Of a stretch of DNA of 64,000 nt, positions 1-11,075 are shown one piece after another. The translations under genes and the position numbers were made by a program. Positions within the stretch are counted from its first letter, which is position 1, and the number at the start of each line of letters is the position of its first letter. The DNA comes from Lelliottia amnigena (GTDB taxonomy: Bacteria; Pseudomonadota; Gammaproteobacteria; Enterobacterales; Enterobacteriaceae), in NCBI GenBank assembly GCA_900635465.1, contig LR134135.1:1116001-1180000 (forward strand), read 5' to 3'. The notes under the pieces are model-generated. The model made no database searches. It was not told where the DNA came from and saw nothing but the letters and a program-made list of their open reading frames with translations.

Positions 1-65
1 TTACCGATGACGAACGGCCCTTCGTGTCGCATCGTCTGCCTGCGGATAAGCGGGAACCATTATGA
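1..65 (+). CDS. sitB: SitB, ATP-binding subunit, 3' end only
   Basis: Only the last 20 or so codons are in the window. The frame beginning at base 3 reads through to a TGA at 63-65 and ends ...RLPADKREPL. The stop overlaps the ATG of the next gene in the ATGA manner usual for the sitABCD operon. SitB is the cytoplasmic ATPase of the Mn(II)/Fe(II) importer. The identity rests mainly on its position in front of sitC and sitD, because too little protein is visible to show any motif. Confidence 0.6.
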   Translation, partial: TDDERPFVSHRLPADKREPL

Positions 66-920
66 ACACGCTCCTGGAACCTTTTGGCTATGAGTACATG
101 CTCAATGCAATGTGGGTGTCGGCGATGGTGGGCGGACTGTGCGCGTTTCTCTCTTGCTATCTGATGCTCAAGGGCTGGTCACTGATCGGTGATGCGCTCT
201 CGCACTCGATTGTGCCGGGTGTGGCAGGGGCGTATATGCTCGGGCTGCCGTTCTCGCTAGGGGCATTTTTATCGGGCGGACTGGCGGCGGCCAGCATGCT
301 GTTTCTAAACCAGCGAAGCCGCCTGAAAGAAGACGCCATCATTGGGGCTGATTTTCTCCTCCTTCTTCGGTCTGGGGCTCTTTATGGTGTCGCTCAATCC
401 GACGTCCGTGAATATTCAAACCATCGTGTTGGGGAATATTCTGGCCATCGCCCCGGAAGATATCGTGCAGCTCACGATCATTGGCGTGGTCTCGATTGTG
501 ATTCTGCTGTTCAAATGGAAGGATTTGATGGTGACCTTTTTCGATGAGAATCACGCTCGCGCCATCGGCTTACGTCCTGAGCGCCTGAAAGTCCTGTTCT
601 TCACGCTGCTGGCGGTGTCCACCGTGGCGGCGCTGCAAACCGTCGGCGCCTTTCTGGTGATCTGTCTGGTGGTGACGCCCGGCGCCACCGCGTGGCTGCT
701 TACCGACCGTTTTCCGCGTCTGCTAATGATTGCGGTGGTGATTGGCAGTCTCACCAGTTTCCTCGGCGCGTGGGCCAGCTATTATCTCGACGGCGCAACG
801 GGCGGCATTATTGTGGTTGCGCAGACGCTGCTGTTCCTGCTGGCGTTTGTCTTTGCGCCTAAGCACGGTCTGCTGGCAAACCGTCGTCGGGCGCGCCAGG
901 TGCGGGAGGTGAAGGAATGA
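62..920 (+). CDS. sitC: SitC, Mn/Fe ABC transporter permease (frameshifted in this sequence)
   Basis: An inner-membrane permease of the SitABCD manganese/ferrous iron importer (ABC-3 family, ZnuB/MntB-like), with several hydrophobic segments and the family pattern of GWSLIGDALSHSIVPGV near residue 40. The reading frame from 62 holds to about base 345 and the rest of the protein continues in another frame to 920. The break falls at a GGGG run (344-347) where the conserved sequence DAIIGLIFSSFF needs only GGG, so a one-base insertion explains it. Corrected length is about 285 residues, normal for the family. The stop overlaps the sitD start. I read this as a sequencing error in a working gene. 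Confidence 0.85.
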
Positions 921-1756
921 TCGCGCTACTTCTTGAACCCTTCCAGTTCGCTTTTATGAACAATGCGATGCTGATTTCACTGATGGTCGCCGTGCCGTGC
1001 GCGCTACTGTCGGTCTTTTTGGTCCTGAAGGGCTGGGCGCTGATGGGCGATGCCATGAGCCATGCGGTGTTCCCGGGCGTGGTGCTGGCCTGGATGCTCG
1101 GTCTGCCGCTGGCGTTAGGCGCGTTTGTGGCGGGATTATTTTGCGCCGTCGCCACGGGATACCTGAAAGATAACAGCCGTATTAAGCAAGATACCGTCAT
1201 GGGGATCGTGTTTTCCGGCATGTTCGCCGCAGGGTTGATTCTCTATATCGCCGTTAAACCGGAAGTGCATCTCGACCATATTCTGTTTGGCGATATGCTC
1301 GGGATCAACGCGATGGATATCACACAGAGCGGTATCGTGGCGGCGCTGATTACGCTGGTCATCGGCCTTAAATGGCGTGATTTTTTGCTCTTTTGCTTTG
1401 ACTTTCAGCAGGCACAGGTGAGCGGTTTACGCACCCGATGGCTGCACTATGGCCTGCTGTGCATGGTCTCGCTCACCATCGTGGCGACGTTAAAAGCGGT
1501 GGGGATTATTCTGTCGATATCGCTACTGATTGCCCCTGGGGCGATAGCGGTGCTGGTCACGACGCGCTTCCACGTCGCGCTGCTGGTGGCGGTACTGATA
1601 TCCATGCTGGTGTCCGTCAGCGGTGTATATCTGTCGTTTTATCTCGACAGCGCGCCTGCGCCGACCATCGTGGTGCTGTTTGCACTGGTGTTTATCATCA
1701 CTTTTGTCGTGACCAGCGTGAAGGCTAAGCGGCGGGAAAATGTGACAGCAGGGTGA
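917..1756 (+). CDS. sitD: SitD, Mn/Fe ABC transporter permease
   Basis: The second membrane subunit of the Sit importer, 279 residues, intact. It is clearly paralogous to SitC (motif GWALMGDAMSHAVFPGV near residue 40) and has about eight hydrophobic segments. The ATG overlaps the sitC TGA, so the two are translationally coupled. Its 3' end overlaps the 3' end of the convergent entD gene by about 30 bases. In related bacteria sitABCD is controlled by Fur and MntR from a promoter ahead of sitA, which lies outside the window. Confidence 0.92.
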   Translation: MIALLLEPFQFAFMNNAMLISLMVAVPCALLSVFLVLKGWALMGDAMSHAVFPGVVLAWMLGLPLALGAFVAGLFCAVATGYLKDNSRIKQDTVMGIVFSGMFAAGLILYIAVKPEVHLDHILFGDMLGINAMDITQSGIVAALITLVIGLKWRDFLLFCFDFQQAQVSGLRTRWLHYGLLCMVSLTIVATLKAVGIILSISLLIAPGAIAVLVTTRFHVALLVAVLISMLVSVSGVYLSFYLDSAPAPTIVVLFALVFIITFVVTSVKAKRRENVTAG

Positions 1757-2394
1757 TCACCCGCTCGCCATCGCGCAGCCAGTGAAGTGTAAACGGCGTG
1801 CCTTCTTTGAAGCCCGCGAGCGGACGGGTCAGCGCCAGCGTCAGGTTGTCGGCTGTGAGCGCCGTGATGCGGGCGCTGTCAAAACCCATCAGGGCATTAA
1901 CCCTGGGAAACAGCGCTTTAAACACGCTCTCTTTGGCGCTGAATGTCAGCGTGAGTGCCAGCGCAAACGGCAGGGAGTTGCGACGTAAAAGCGTCTCTTC
2001 TTCGTGGCTGATAATCCCGTTTTTTGATCTCTTGCGCCTCAAGTGCATCCAGGATCTGTTCGCAATCAATCCCCAACAGCTGCTGCGTGTGATTCGACGC
2101 GACGGCCAGCGCGCAGGCGGCGGTATGAGTAATACTGCCGACGATCCCCGTTTGCCACAGCGGCTCGCTATTGACGCCTATGCCTGGAATCGCGCGGACG
2201 CCGAACTCCTGCAGCGAATGCGCCGCAGCGATGCGTCCGGCGAGATGTTCGGCTTTACGTTTGTGGGCAGCATGAGCCAGTTGCTGATGGTGCGGCAGCC
2301 ACAACAAATCGGCGTCACTGAACGTGGCGGGTTCAAACGTGATTTGGTGGACAGTTTGGCGGGCAAGGGAAAAAGTGGTGTGAAGCGTGCGCAT
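1725..2394 (-). CDS. entD: EntD, phosphopantetheinyl transferase (frameshifted in this sequence)
   Basis: Transfers 4'-phosphopantetheine from CoA to the carrier domains of EntB and EntF, which is needed before enterobactin can be assembled. The N-terminal 125 or so residues read from 2394 and contain the Sfp-family metal-binding motif GIDCEQI; the C-terminal part, with the motif SAKESVFKALFP, is in another frame ending at 1725. The break is at a run of six T on the + strand (near 2022) where the conserved EAQEIKNG requires five, so one inserted base accounts for it. The start has a strong AAGGGG site. A terminator-like hairpin and an ERIC element separate it from fepA upstream. Confidence 0.87.
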
Positions 2395-2408
2395 GGTTCC
2401 CCTTAGTT

Positions 2409-2438
2409 AAAAAAGCCCCCTTCGGTGGAAGAGGGCTT
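2409..2438 (-). terminator. Rho-independent terminator-like hairpin between fepA and entD
   Basis: On the minus strand an 11-base stem (AAGCCCTCTTC paired with GAAGGGGGCTT, one mismatch) is followed by TTTTTT and then, within about ten bases, by the entD ribosome-binding site and ATG. It lies downstream of fepA and directly upstream of entD, so it could end fepA transcripts or limit readthrough into entD. Confidence 0.65.
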
Positions 2439-2444
2439 ACAGTC

Positions 2445-2640
2445 TATACCTTAAACAATTCGAGTTGCAGGACAAAACGAAATTGGCGTTTTGCACAGCG
2501 CTTGCGCTGGCCCCGTAGGGGTGAGGCCATCAGGCCGAATCACGCGGCAACTGAGTGAATCCCGATGAACTTACTCAGCTAAGTGATTCAGGTAAACGAA
2601 CGCAGCCAACGCACCTGCAACGCGAAGTATGACGCGTCTA
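2445..2640. repeat. ERIC element, long form with internal insertion
   Basis: The ends are typical of ERIC: TATACCTTAAACAATTCGAG on the left and CACCTGCAACGCGAAGTATG on the right, with a right half that follows the ERIC core (GTGAATCCC...GTAAACGAACGCAGCCAACG). The element is 196 bp, about 70 bp longer than the usual 127 bp; the extra DNA is in the left arm (around 2475-2550). ERICs with an insertion of about this size are known in enterics. Its right end directly touches the fepA stop codon. Confidence 0.8.
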
Positions 2641-4894
2641 TCAGAAGTGCGTATTCACGCTCATATACCAGGTCCGCCCCGGCTCGTTATAGGTGTACGC
2701 GCCTGCGCCGGACATATACGCTCCGGTTTTATCGTTACCGGTAGTCTGCGCATTACCCGCGCGCCACTGGCGTTTGTCGAAGACGTTATCCACGCCACCG
2801 GTCAGGCTAACGTTTTTGGTCACATCCCAGCTCGCACTCAGGCCCACAATGCTGTACGGGCTGACTTCGTCGCTTTCAGAACCTGTTACCGGTTTGCCTT
2901 TGTAGTTGTATTTCTTCGGCTGCTGCTTGCCGTACCACGTAAAGGTCGATTGCAGCGACACGTCCTGATGTACCTGCCAGCTCAGCGTGGAGTTCAGCGT
3001 ATACTCCGGGATGATCGACAGACGATCGCCGGTCTCTTTGTTCTTACTTTGCAGCATGTAGGTAATGTTGTTGGTCCAGTTCACCGTCTCGGTGACCGGC
3101 ACATTCAACGTCCCTTCCAGGCCTTCTACGACGGCTTTCGGCACGTTTTCCCACTGATAAATATCGGTTTTGGTTTTGCCGAGTGAGGTCTGATCAATCG
3201 GGGCATAGCCGGCTTCGATTTTATCGCGATAATCGTTGCGGAACCACGTCACGCCCGCCATCCAGCCGTCACGTTTGAACTCAAGGCCAATCTCTTTGTT
3301 GATGCTGGTCTCGGCTTTCAAATCGTCGTTGCCCATCATGTAGCAACCGACACCGTCACCGCTGGCGTAGCAGCCCTGGCCTTTGCTGTAGAGCAAATAG
3401 TTCGGGTTGGTCTGATACAGGCTCGGCGCTTTGTACGCACGCGCAATGCCCATTTTCAGGGTGAAGTCATCGCCCAGACCCTGAGACAGGTTCAGGGACG
3501 GGCTCCAGTTGTTGCCCACGATTGTGTGATGATCGAAGCGCAGCGCCGGCGTCAGCATGGTGCTGTCGGTCAGCTCCATGTTGTTCTCAGCGAACAGGGA
3601 GAAGATCTCAGCGCTGGAATACGGGCTGCGATCGTCGCTCATGCCAGGGATCGTGCCGCCTTGCTGGGCCTGTCCGTTGGAGGACATATCCTTCATGCGC
3701 TGCTGATTCCACTCGGTTCCCAGGGTCAGATTTTGATTCACCAGGAAATCGATCGGCAGGTTCACCTCACTGTGCAGCATCACGTCTGACAGATCGGTAT
3801 CGGTAAACTTATCGCTGTTGAACAACCCTTCCAGGCCACCCGCCAGGCCCTCACCCAGACGTGAGTTGCGGGTATGTTCGTACTGCGCCCAGTTGCTGGT
3901 GGTCACGCCATTATCCCAGCCGCCGTTCCAGGTGACAGCAAAGTTCTGGCGATAAATACGGTTGGTCTCTTTACCGTAGTTTTTCTTCACCAGCCCGTTG
4001 CTGCTGTTATCGTTGTTGGTATTCTGTGTGTCGCCTGCGTAGAGGTTATTCTGACGGCTGTAGCCCGCTTCAAACTCCAGCGACTGCATCGGAGCGAAGT
4101 CCCAGCGCACCACGCCGTTGACGTCTTTGTTCTCAACCCCTTCACGCCCGGCCGGGAGCGTGTCAGCATACATGCCCGTACGTTCGGACTGATGGCCCTG
4201 GTTGATATCCCATGCGTCGGCCTGGGTTTTATCCAGATTGCCGTACAGACGGAAGCTGAACTCTCCGCCCAGCGGGCCGCTCAGGTTGAAGTTGGTCCGT
4301 TTTTGTCGAACCTTCGTCTTTATGTTCAGGCGCGTTCAGATAGGTATTCCAGGAACCATGCCACTGGTCATCGAATTTTTTGGTGATTATGTTCACCACG
4401 CCGCCCGCTGCACCGTTACCGTAACGGGCTGCCGCCGGGCCGCGAATCACTTCGATGCTTTCAACCATTTCAGGTGGAACCCAGCCGGTATCGCCGCGGG
4501 TATCACGCTCGCCACGCCATCCCAGACGGATGGAATTGCGGCTGGTAACAGGTTTGCCGTCAATCAGGATCAGGGTGTTTTCCGGCCCCATGCCGCGAAT
4601 GTCAATCTGGCGGTTGTTGCCGCGCTGGCCGCTGGTGGAGTTGCCGGTTAGGTTTACGCCTGGCATGGTACGGATGATTTCGGCTACGTCACGCGCCGGC
4701 GGATTTTTACGAATTTCGTCGGCAGTGATTTTAGAAACGCCCGGCGCCTGTAAATTCTGCTCTGCGGCAGTGATCACCATGGTGTCTTCGTGCGAAGCGC
4801 TGCTGGCGGTGGCGTCGTCAGCCATCGCGGGCGCTGCAACCCCGTAAATTCCCAGATTGACCAGCAAGGCCAGGGAGTGAATCTTCTTATTCAT
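2641..4894 (-). CDS. fepA: FepA, ferric enterobactin outer-membrane receptor (frameshifted in this sequence)
   Basis: TonB-dependent receptor that binds and imports ferric enterobactin. The order is signal peptide (about 1-25), TonB box DTMVITAAEQ (about 37-46), plug domain with RGMGPENTLILIDGKPV, then a 22-strand barrel ending in the aromatic YMSVNTHF typical of outer-membrane proteins. The frame from 4894 breaks near base 4301, at TTTTT on the + strand where the homologous STKRTNFNLSGPL requires TTTT; the rest follows from there to 2641. Corrected length is about 750 residues, close to E. coli FepA. It is transcribed away from fes, with a Fur-box-like sequence between the two. Confidence 0.93.
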
Positions 4895-5068
4895 TGTACG
4901 TCCTGCTTTTCAGTGCCGCATCCCCTTGGCTCCATTCCCGAATGGGAGAGGAGGCGGCATGTTGTCACCCGCATATTGCGTAAGCAGCCCTGTCCTCGAG
5001 CGCACCACAATGCATGGCATGGTTATTTTATGAGCGCGCTTCCCACAGCGCGGGCACTACGCTATTGC

Positions 5069-5098
5069 AAATGCAAATAGTTATCAATAATATTATCA
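5069..5098. promoter_or_regulatory. Probable Fur box, fepA/fes divergent promoter
   Basis: An AT-rich stretch, ATGCAAATAGTTATCAATAA followed by TATTATC, sits between the divergent fepA and fes genes. It resembles overlapping copies of the GATAAT-type hexamers of Fur operators, and this position carries Fur sites in E. coli. The match is imperfect, so the exact boundaries are uncertain. Confidence 0.6.
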
Positions 5099-5146
5099 AC
5101 AAAATTTGTCCTGAAACAAAATACTGTGAAACATGAGGTTAAGCGG

Positions 5147-6353
5147 GTGACGGCGTTAACAACGGGAAGTGAAGCCTGGTGGCAGTCGAAAAACGGTCCT
5201 GAATGGACGCGTGAAAAAGACCTTTATCGTGTCACGTTTTGGTGGCGCGATCCGGCTAGCACGGCGCGTTCGTCCGGCGATAAAACGGGTGTGGATCTAC
5301 ATCACTGGCGTCACCGATCATCATCAAATGCGCAGCCGCAATCCCTCGAACGTATTCCCGATACCGACGTCTGGCGGTGGCAGGGTGATTTCAGCCCGGA
5401 ATGGCGCGGCAGTTACTGTTTTATCCCCTCTGAAAACGAACACGATTTTGCCGAAGCGGTCTTCAGCGCCGCCGCGCCCGATCGCATGGCGCTGCGCGAA
5501 GGCTGGGGCAAACTGCTGCCACGCGCGATTTCCGATCCGCTAACCCGCAAAGCTGGCGCGGTGGCCGCGGGCATCCGGTTTCGGCGCTCGAAATGCCGCA
5601 CGCACCCGTGCAGCCCGGCTGGAATCACGCTGATACACCGTTTTCACCACCCGAATGTATCGACTGGCACAGCCCACGACTGGGCAATTCCCGCCGCGTG
5701 TGGATTTTTACCACCGGGGATGAAAACCCGGCAGAACGTCCGCTGGCGGTGCTTCTCGACGGACAGTTCTGGGCCGAAAGCATGCCCGTCTGGTCGCCGC
5801 TGGCCGCACTGACGCAAGAGGGCCAATTGCCGCCCGCGGTATACCTGCTAATTGATGTTATCGACACCGCGCACCGCAGCCGTGAGCTGCCCTGTAACGC
5901 TGATTTCTGGCTGGCGGTACAGGAGGAGTTGCTCCCGCAAATACAGGCGTTAACGCCCTTCAGCGCGCGCGCGGATCGGACTGTGGTCGCCCGGGCAAAG
6001 TTTTTGGCGGTCTGTCTTCACTCTATGCCGCGCTTAACTGGCCGCAGCGGTTTGGCTGCGTGCTCAGCCAGTCGGGGTCGTACTGGTGGCCGCATCGCAG
6101 CGCGGATCAGGACGGGCAACTTATCGAACAACTCAAAGCAGGTGAAAAATCGGCGACGGGCCCTGCGTATCGTGCTTGAGGCAGGGCGTCGTGAACCGCT
6201 GATTTTCCGCGCAATCAGGCTCTTTACGCCCAACTACAGCATCCGCAGCACACAGTTTTCTGGCGTCAGGTCGACGGCGGACATGATGCCCTTTGCTGGC
6301 GAGGCGGGCTGACGCAGGGGCTAATGACCCTCTGGCAGCCGCTCATTCATTAA
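5147..6353 (+). CDS. fes: Fes, enterobactin esterase (several frameshifts in this sequence)
   Basis: Cytoplasmic esterase that hydrolyses ferric enterobactin to release iron. Protein homologous to Fes can be followed across three frames from GTG 5147 (TALTTGSEAWWQSKNGPEW) to TAA 6351-6353 (LTQGLMTLWQPLIH). The catalytic-serine region GQSFGG and the late QVDGGHDALCWRGGL region are present once frames are joined. I count about seven single-base indels (near 5260, 5332, 5550, 6008, 6018, 6166 and 6210), most in runs of A, C, G or T. An ATG at 5126 is an alternative start; GTG 5147 aligns with the E. coli start and has AGGTTAAG upstream. Corrected length is about 400 residues, normal for Fes. Confidence 0.85.
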
Positions 6354-6389
6354 CGCCAGGCTGGCGATTTCTCTCGACAGGAGTTTGGT

Positions 6390-6602
6390 ATGGAATTCAG
6401 TAATCCCTTCGACAATCCACAGGGGCAATTCGCTATTTTGCAAAATCACCACGGTGAGTACAGTTTGTGGCCGCAGGGGGGCGCATTGCCCGCTGGCTGG
6501 CGTGTGATCTGCGAGCCACAATCTCTGCAAGACTGCGAACAATGGCTGACCGAAAACTGGCAGACGCTTGTGCCCTCTCATTTTGCGGAGGATAAGGCAT
6601 GA
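6390..6602 (+). CDS. ybdZ: YbdZ, MbtH-like protein
   Basis: A 70-residue MbtH-family protein that binds the EntF adenylation domain and aids its folding and activity. The family signature is visible: NPFDNPQGQFAIL near the start, SLWP, PAGW and the paired Trp residues at the C-terminus. The ATG has a GGAG site. The stop overlaps the entF start (ATGA), so the two are translationally coupled, as is usual for fes-ybdZ-entF operons. Confidence 0.95.
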   Translation: MEFSNPFDNPQGQFAILQNHHGEYSLWPQGGALPAGWRVICEPQSLQDCEQWLTENWQTLVPSHFAEDKA

Positions 6603-9600
6603 GCGCGCGTCTTCCTCTCGTGGCGGCCCAGACGGGGATCTGGATGGCGGAGCAGCTTTCAACGTTGCCAAACGCCTGGAGCGTGGCGCACTACACCGAG
6701 CTGAACGGCGAAATCAACGCGCCGCTGCTGGCTAAAGCGATAGTGGCAGGCATGATGCAGGCCGATACCCTGCGCACGCGCTTTAGCGAAGAGAACGGCG
6801 ACGTGTGGCAGTGGATTGATGAGACGATGGTTTTCGCTGAGCCGCAAATTGTCGATATGCGTCATCACGCCTCGCCGCACGCGGCGGCGATGGCGCTGAT
6901 GGAGGCCGATCTTAATCAGAACCTGCGTGTCGACAGCGGCCAGCCGCTGGCATTTCATCAGCTGATTCAGGTGGGCGAAAACAACTGGTTCTGGTATCAG
7001 CGTTATCACCATTTAGTAGTCGATGGCTTCAGCTTCCCGGCATTACCCGCCAGATCGTGAATATTTATCGTGCGCTGTCAGGGGGCCAACCGACGCCGGA
7101 ATCACCCTTTACGCCGTTTTCCGAGGTGGTGGACGAATATCAGCGTTATCGCGAAAGCGAGGCGTACTCGCGTGATGGCGCGTTCTGGGCCGAGCAGCGC
7201 AAACAGCTGCCGCCGCCGGTGTCGCTCTCTGCTGCGCCGCTGCCGGGACGTGCCACCACGACGGATATCTTGCGTCTTAAGCTGACTGCCGATAGGCCGC
7301 GCGTTTAGCCAGCTTGCCCAGGCATCAGGCCAGGTTCAGCGCACCGATCTGGCGCTGGCGCTGGTCGCGCTGTGGCTGGGACGGCTGACCGGACGGCTCG
7401 ATTACGCCGCCGGATTTATCTTTATGCGCCGCATGGGATCGGCGGCGCTCACGGCAACCGGTCCGGTGCTAAACGTCCTGCCGATGGCGGTGAATATTGA
7501 TCCGCACGAAACGCTGCCGGCGCTGGCGCAGCGTCTGGCGAATCAGCTGAAAAAGATGCGTCGCCACCAGCGTTATGACGCTGAGCAGATTGTTCGCGAC
7601 AGCGGCCGTGCAGCGGGCGATGAAGCGCTGTTTGGTCCGGTATTGAACGTCAAAGTCTTTGATTATCAACTTGAGCTGGACGGCGTGCAGGCGACAACAC
7701 ACATGCTGGCGACCGGTCCCGTCAACGATCTGGAGCTGGCGCTGTTCCCGGACGAGCAGGGCGGTTTGAGTATTGAAATTCTGGCAAACAAACAGCGCTA
7801 CGACGAGGCAACGCTGACGCGACACGTTGCGCGCCTGGACAGGCTGCTGGCGCAATTTGCAGCCAACGTTAGCCTGAAATGTGGCGACGCCGAAACCGTC
7901 TCGCCGCAGGAATATCAGCAGCTTGAACACATTAACGATACGGGCGTTGCGCTGCCGCACACTACGCTGAGCGCGCTGGTGGCAGAGCAGGCGCAAAAAA
8001 CGCCGGACGCACCCGCTCTGGCGGATGCCCACATCGAACTCAACTATCGCCAGATGCGCGAGCAGGTGGTGGCGCTGGCGACGACGCTGCGCGAACGCGG
8101 CGTGAAGCCGGGCGACAGCGTGGCGGTTGCATTGCCGCGCTCGGTGTTTCTGACCCTGGCGCTGCACGGCATTGTTGAGGCAGGCGCCGCCTGGCTGCCG
8201 CTCGACACCGGTTATCCGGACGATCGCCTGCGCATGATGCTGGAAGACGCGCAGCCAACGCTTCTGATCACCACCGACGATCAGCTCCTGCGTTTTAGCG
8301 ATCTGCCGATTCCGTCGTTTAGTTACAACACACTATTGCCTGCTGCGGGCAATGAACCATTGGGCCTGTGTGCGCCGCAGCAGACCGCGTACATCATCTT
8401 TACTTCCGGTTCGACCGGACGCCCGAAAGGGGTGATGGTGGGGCAAACCGCCATCGTCAACCGTCTGCTGTGGATGCAAAACCACTATCCGCTCACCGCG
8501 CAGGACGTGGTGGCGCAGAAAACACCCTGTAGCTTTGACGTCTCTGTATGGGAATTTTGGTGGCCGTTTATCGCCGGGGTAAAACTGGTGATGGCCGAGC
8601 CAGATGCGCACCGCGATCCGCTCGCGATGCAGCAGTTCTTCGCGCATTACGGCGTGACCACCACCCACTTTGTACCGTCGATGCTGGCGGCGTTTGTCGC
8701 CTCATTGACGCCAGAAAATGCGGGCTGCTGCGCGAGCCTGAAACAGGTGTTCTGTAGCGGCGAAGCGCTGCCGACGGCACTGTGCCGCGAGTGGGAAGAG
8801 CTGACGCACGCGCCGCTGCATAACCTGTATGGCCCGACGGAAGCTGCGGTTGATGTGAGCTGGTATCCGGCGTTTGGCGACGCGCTGGCGGCGGTGTCGG
8901 GCAACAGCGTACCGATTGGTTTCCCGGTGTGGAATACCGGCCTGCGCATTCTGGATGGCCTGATGCGACCGGTCCCGTTTGGCGTGGCGGGCGATCTGTA
9001 TCTCACAGGTATTCAACTGGCGCAGGGCTATCTGGGACGCCCGGATCTGACCGCCAGCCGCTTTATCGCCGATCCGTTTGCCCCAGGCGAGCGGATGTAC
9101 CGCACCGGAGACGTCGCTCGCTGGCTGGATAATGGCGCGGTGGAATATCTGGGCCGAAGCGACGATCAGCTGAAAATTCGTGGCCAGCGTATTGAGCTGG
9201 GCGAAATCGACCGGGCGATGTTATCGCTGCCTGACGTGGCGCAGGCAGTCGCGCACGCCTGCGTGTTTAATCAGGCGGCGGCCACCGGCGGCGATGCGCG
9301 TCAACTGGTGGGATACGTGGTGTCCGAATCCGGCTTGCCGCTGGATCGCGAGGCATTGCTGGACGCATTGAAAGCGCAACTCCCGGCGCATATGGTCCCG
9401 GTGGTGCTGTTGCAAATCAGCGAACTGCCGCTGTCGGCCAACGGCAAGCTGGATCGTAAAGCGCTGCCGATGCCGGATCTGACTCACAGCGCCTCCGGGC
9501 GCGTGCCGGAAACGGCAACGGAAATCGCCGTCGCGCAGGCATTTTCTGATCTTCTGGGCTGCGACGTGAATGACATCGAGGCGGATTTCTTTGCGCTCGG

Positions 9601-10471
9601 TGGTCACTCGCTGCTGGCGATGCGCCTGGCGGCACAGCTGAGCCGGACATTTTCTCGCAAGGTGACACCGGGACAGATTATGGTGGCATCGACGGTGAAT
9701 CAGTTGAGTACCCTGCTGGCGTCGCAAATCAGCGATGAACAGGCGCAGCGTCTGGGCTTTGAGACGATTTTGCCGCTGCGACAAAGCGATGGCCCGACGC
9801 TGTTCTGCTTCCATCCGGCGTCCGGTTTTGCGTGGCAATTCAGCGTGCTGGCGCGCTATCTCAACCCGCGCTGGTCGATTACCGGCATTCAGTCGCCACG
9901 TCCGGAAGGACCGATGGCGCAGTGTACGACGCTGGATGAGGTGATCGCGCATCATCTCAACACGCTGCGCGCGCAGCAGCCGCACGGGCCGTATTATCTG
10001 TTCGGCTATTCACTCGGCGGGACGTTAGCGCAGGGTATCGCGGCGCGTCTGCGCGAGCAGGACGAAGAGGTGGCCTTCCTGGGGCTGTTGGACACCTGGC
10101 CGCCGGAGACGCAAAACTGGGCTGAGAAAGAGGCCAACGGTCTTGATCCACAAGTGTTGGCGGAAATCGAGCGCGAGCGCGAAGCGTTTGTTGCGGCGCA
10201 GCAGGGGCAGGCATCCAGCGAGCTGTTTAACGCGATTGAAGGCAACTACGCGGATGCGGTGCGCTTGCTGACGACCGCGCGCAGTTCACGCTTCGAAGGG
10301 AAAGCGACGCTGTTTGTCGCCGAGCGTACGCGCAAGATGGATCCGCAGCAGGCGTGGGAGCCGTGGGTGAATGAGCTGGAGGTTTATCATCAGGATTGCG
10401 CCCATGTCGATATCATTTCGCCGCAGGCGTTCGAGCAAATTGGCCCCGTGCTGAAAGAGATTTTGGGGTAG
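6599..10471 (+). CDS. entF: EntF, enterobactin synthase NRPS module (two frameshifts in this sequence)
   Basis: Large non-ribosomal peptide synthetase that activates L-serine, condenses it with dihydroxybenzoate and cyclises the trimer. Domain order: condensation (HHLVVDGF at about residue 137), adenylation (TSGSTGRPKG near 600, GPTEAAVDVSW, YRTGD), carrier (LGGHSLLAM near 1000, with the phosphopantetheine serine) and thioesterase (GYSLGGTLAQ near 1135). The frame breaks near 7040 (one base missing in FPAITRQIV) and near 7297 (one extra base). The breaks compensate, so the whole span is 1291 codons, matching E. coli EntF. From 7424 the frame is open to the stop. I regard it as functional with sequencing errors. 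Confidence 0.93.
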
Positions 10472-10499
10472 ATTTTCCCCGCTGAAAGATATTTTTGAG

Positions 10500-11075
10500 T
10501 AGCTTTTCCCCCTCACCCTCTCCCTCACGGGAGAGGGAACCGTTCGGCGCAGCTATTCAGTCCGGCAGATCGCTTCCCGACAAACAGGGCGCGCAGGTGG
10601 CCTTTCTCTCTCTTCCCGAGGGATAAGGAACTGTTCACTGTTCAACGTTCTATTTCTTATAGCTGGTGATTTTCTCCCTCTCCCGTGGGAGAGGGCGGGG
10701 TGAGGGCACCAGACCGCATAAGGTAAAAGTAAAATGGCAACACTGTTGTCGTTTTAGTGTTTTCTCCCTCTCCCCGTGGGAGAGGGCGGGGTGAGGGCAC
10801 CAGACCGCACAAGATAAAAGTAAAATGGCAACGTTGTAGCCATTTTTGAGTGTCTTCTCCCTCTCCCTGTGGTAGAGGGCGGGGTGAGGGGGGCACCAGA
10901 CCGCACAAGGTAAAAGTAAAATGGCAACGTTGTAGCCATTTTGAGTGTCTTCCCCTTCTCCCTGTGGTAGAGGGCGGAGGTGAGTGCACCGGACCGCGCA
11001 AAGTAAAAGTAAAGTGGCAACGCGGTTGCCGTTTTAGTGTTTTCTCCCTGTGGGGAGAGGCTTGGGGGGAATCAG
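10500..11075. repeat. REP-like palindrome array after entF
   Basis: The 600 bases between entF and fepC hold no gene (E. coli has fepE here). They contain a single CCCTCTCC...GGGAGAGGG palindrome near 10512-10542, then four to five tandem units with a period of about 90-95 bases from about 10676. Each unit joins a CCCTCTCCC-GTGG-GAGAGGG palindrome, the stretch GGGGTGAGGGCACCAGACCG and a second hairpin AAAATGGCAAC...GTTG(C/T)CGTTTTA. Open frames across the array are repeat translations, not genes. Confidence 0.8.

Noticed and set aside
2629..3186. 185-codon frame opposite the end of fepA
   Set aside because: Antisense to the conserved FepA barrel; it begins inside an ERIC element and has no family features.
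6210..6400. fepE or another gene between the fes end and ybdZ or between entF and fepC
   Set aside because: The gaps contain only the fes 3' end or REP-like repeats; no chain-length regulator sequence is present.
9221..9985. 254-codon open frame opposite entF
   Set aside because: Antisense shadow of entF with low-complexity Arg/Gln/His composition and no ribosome-binding site.
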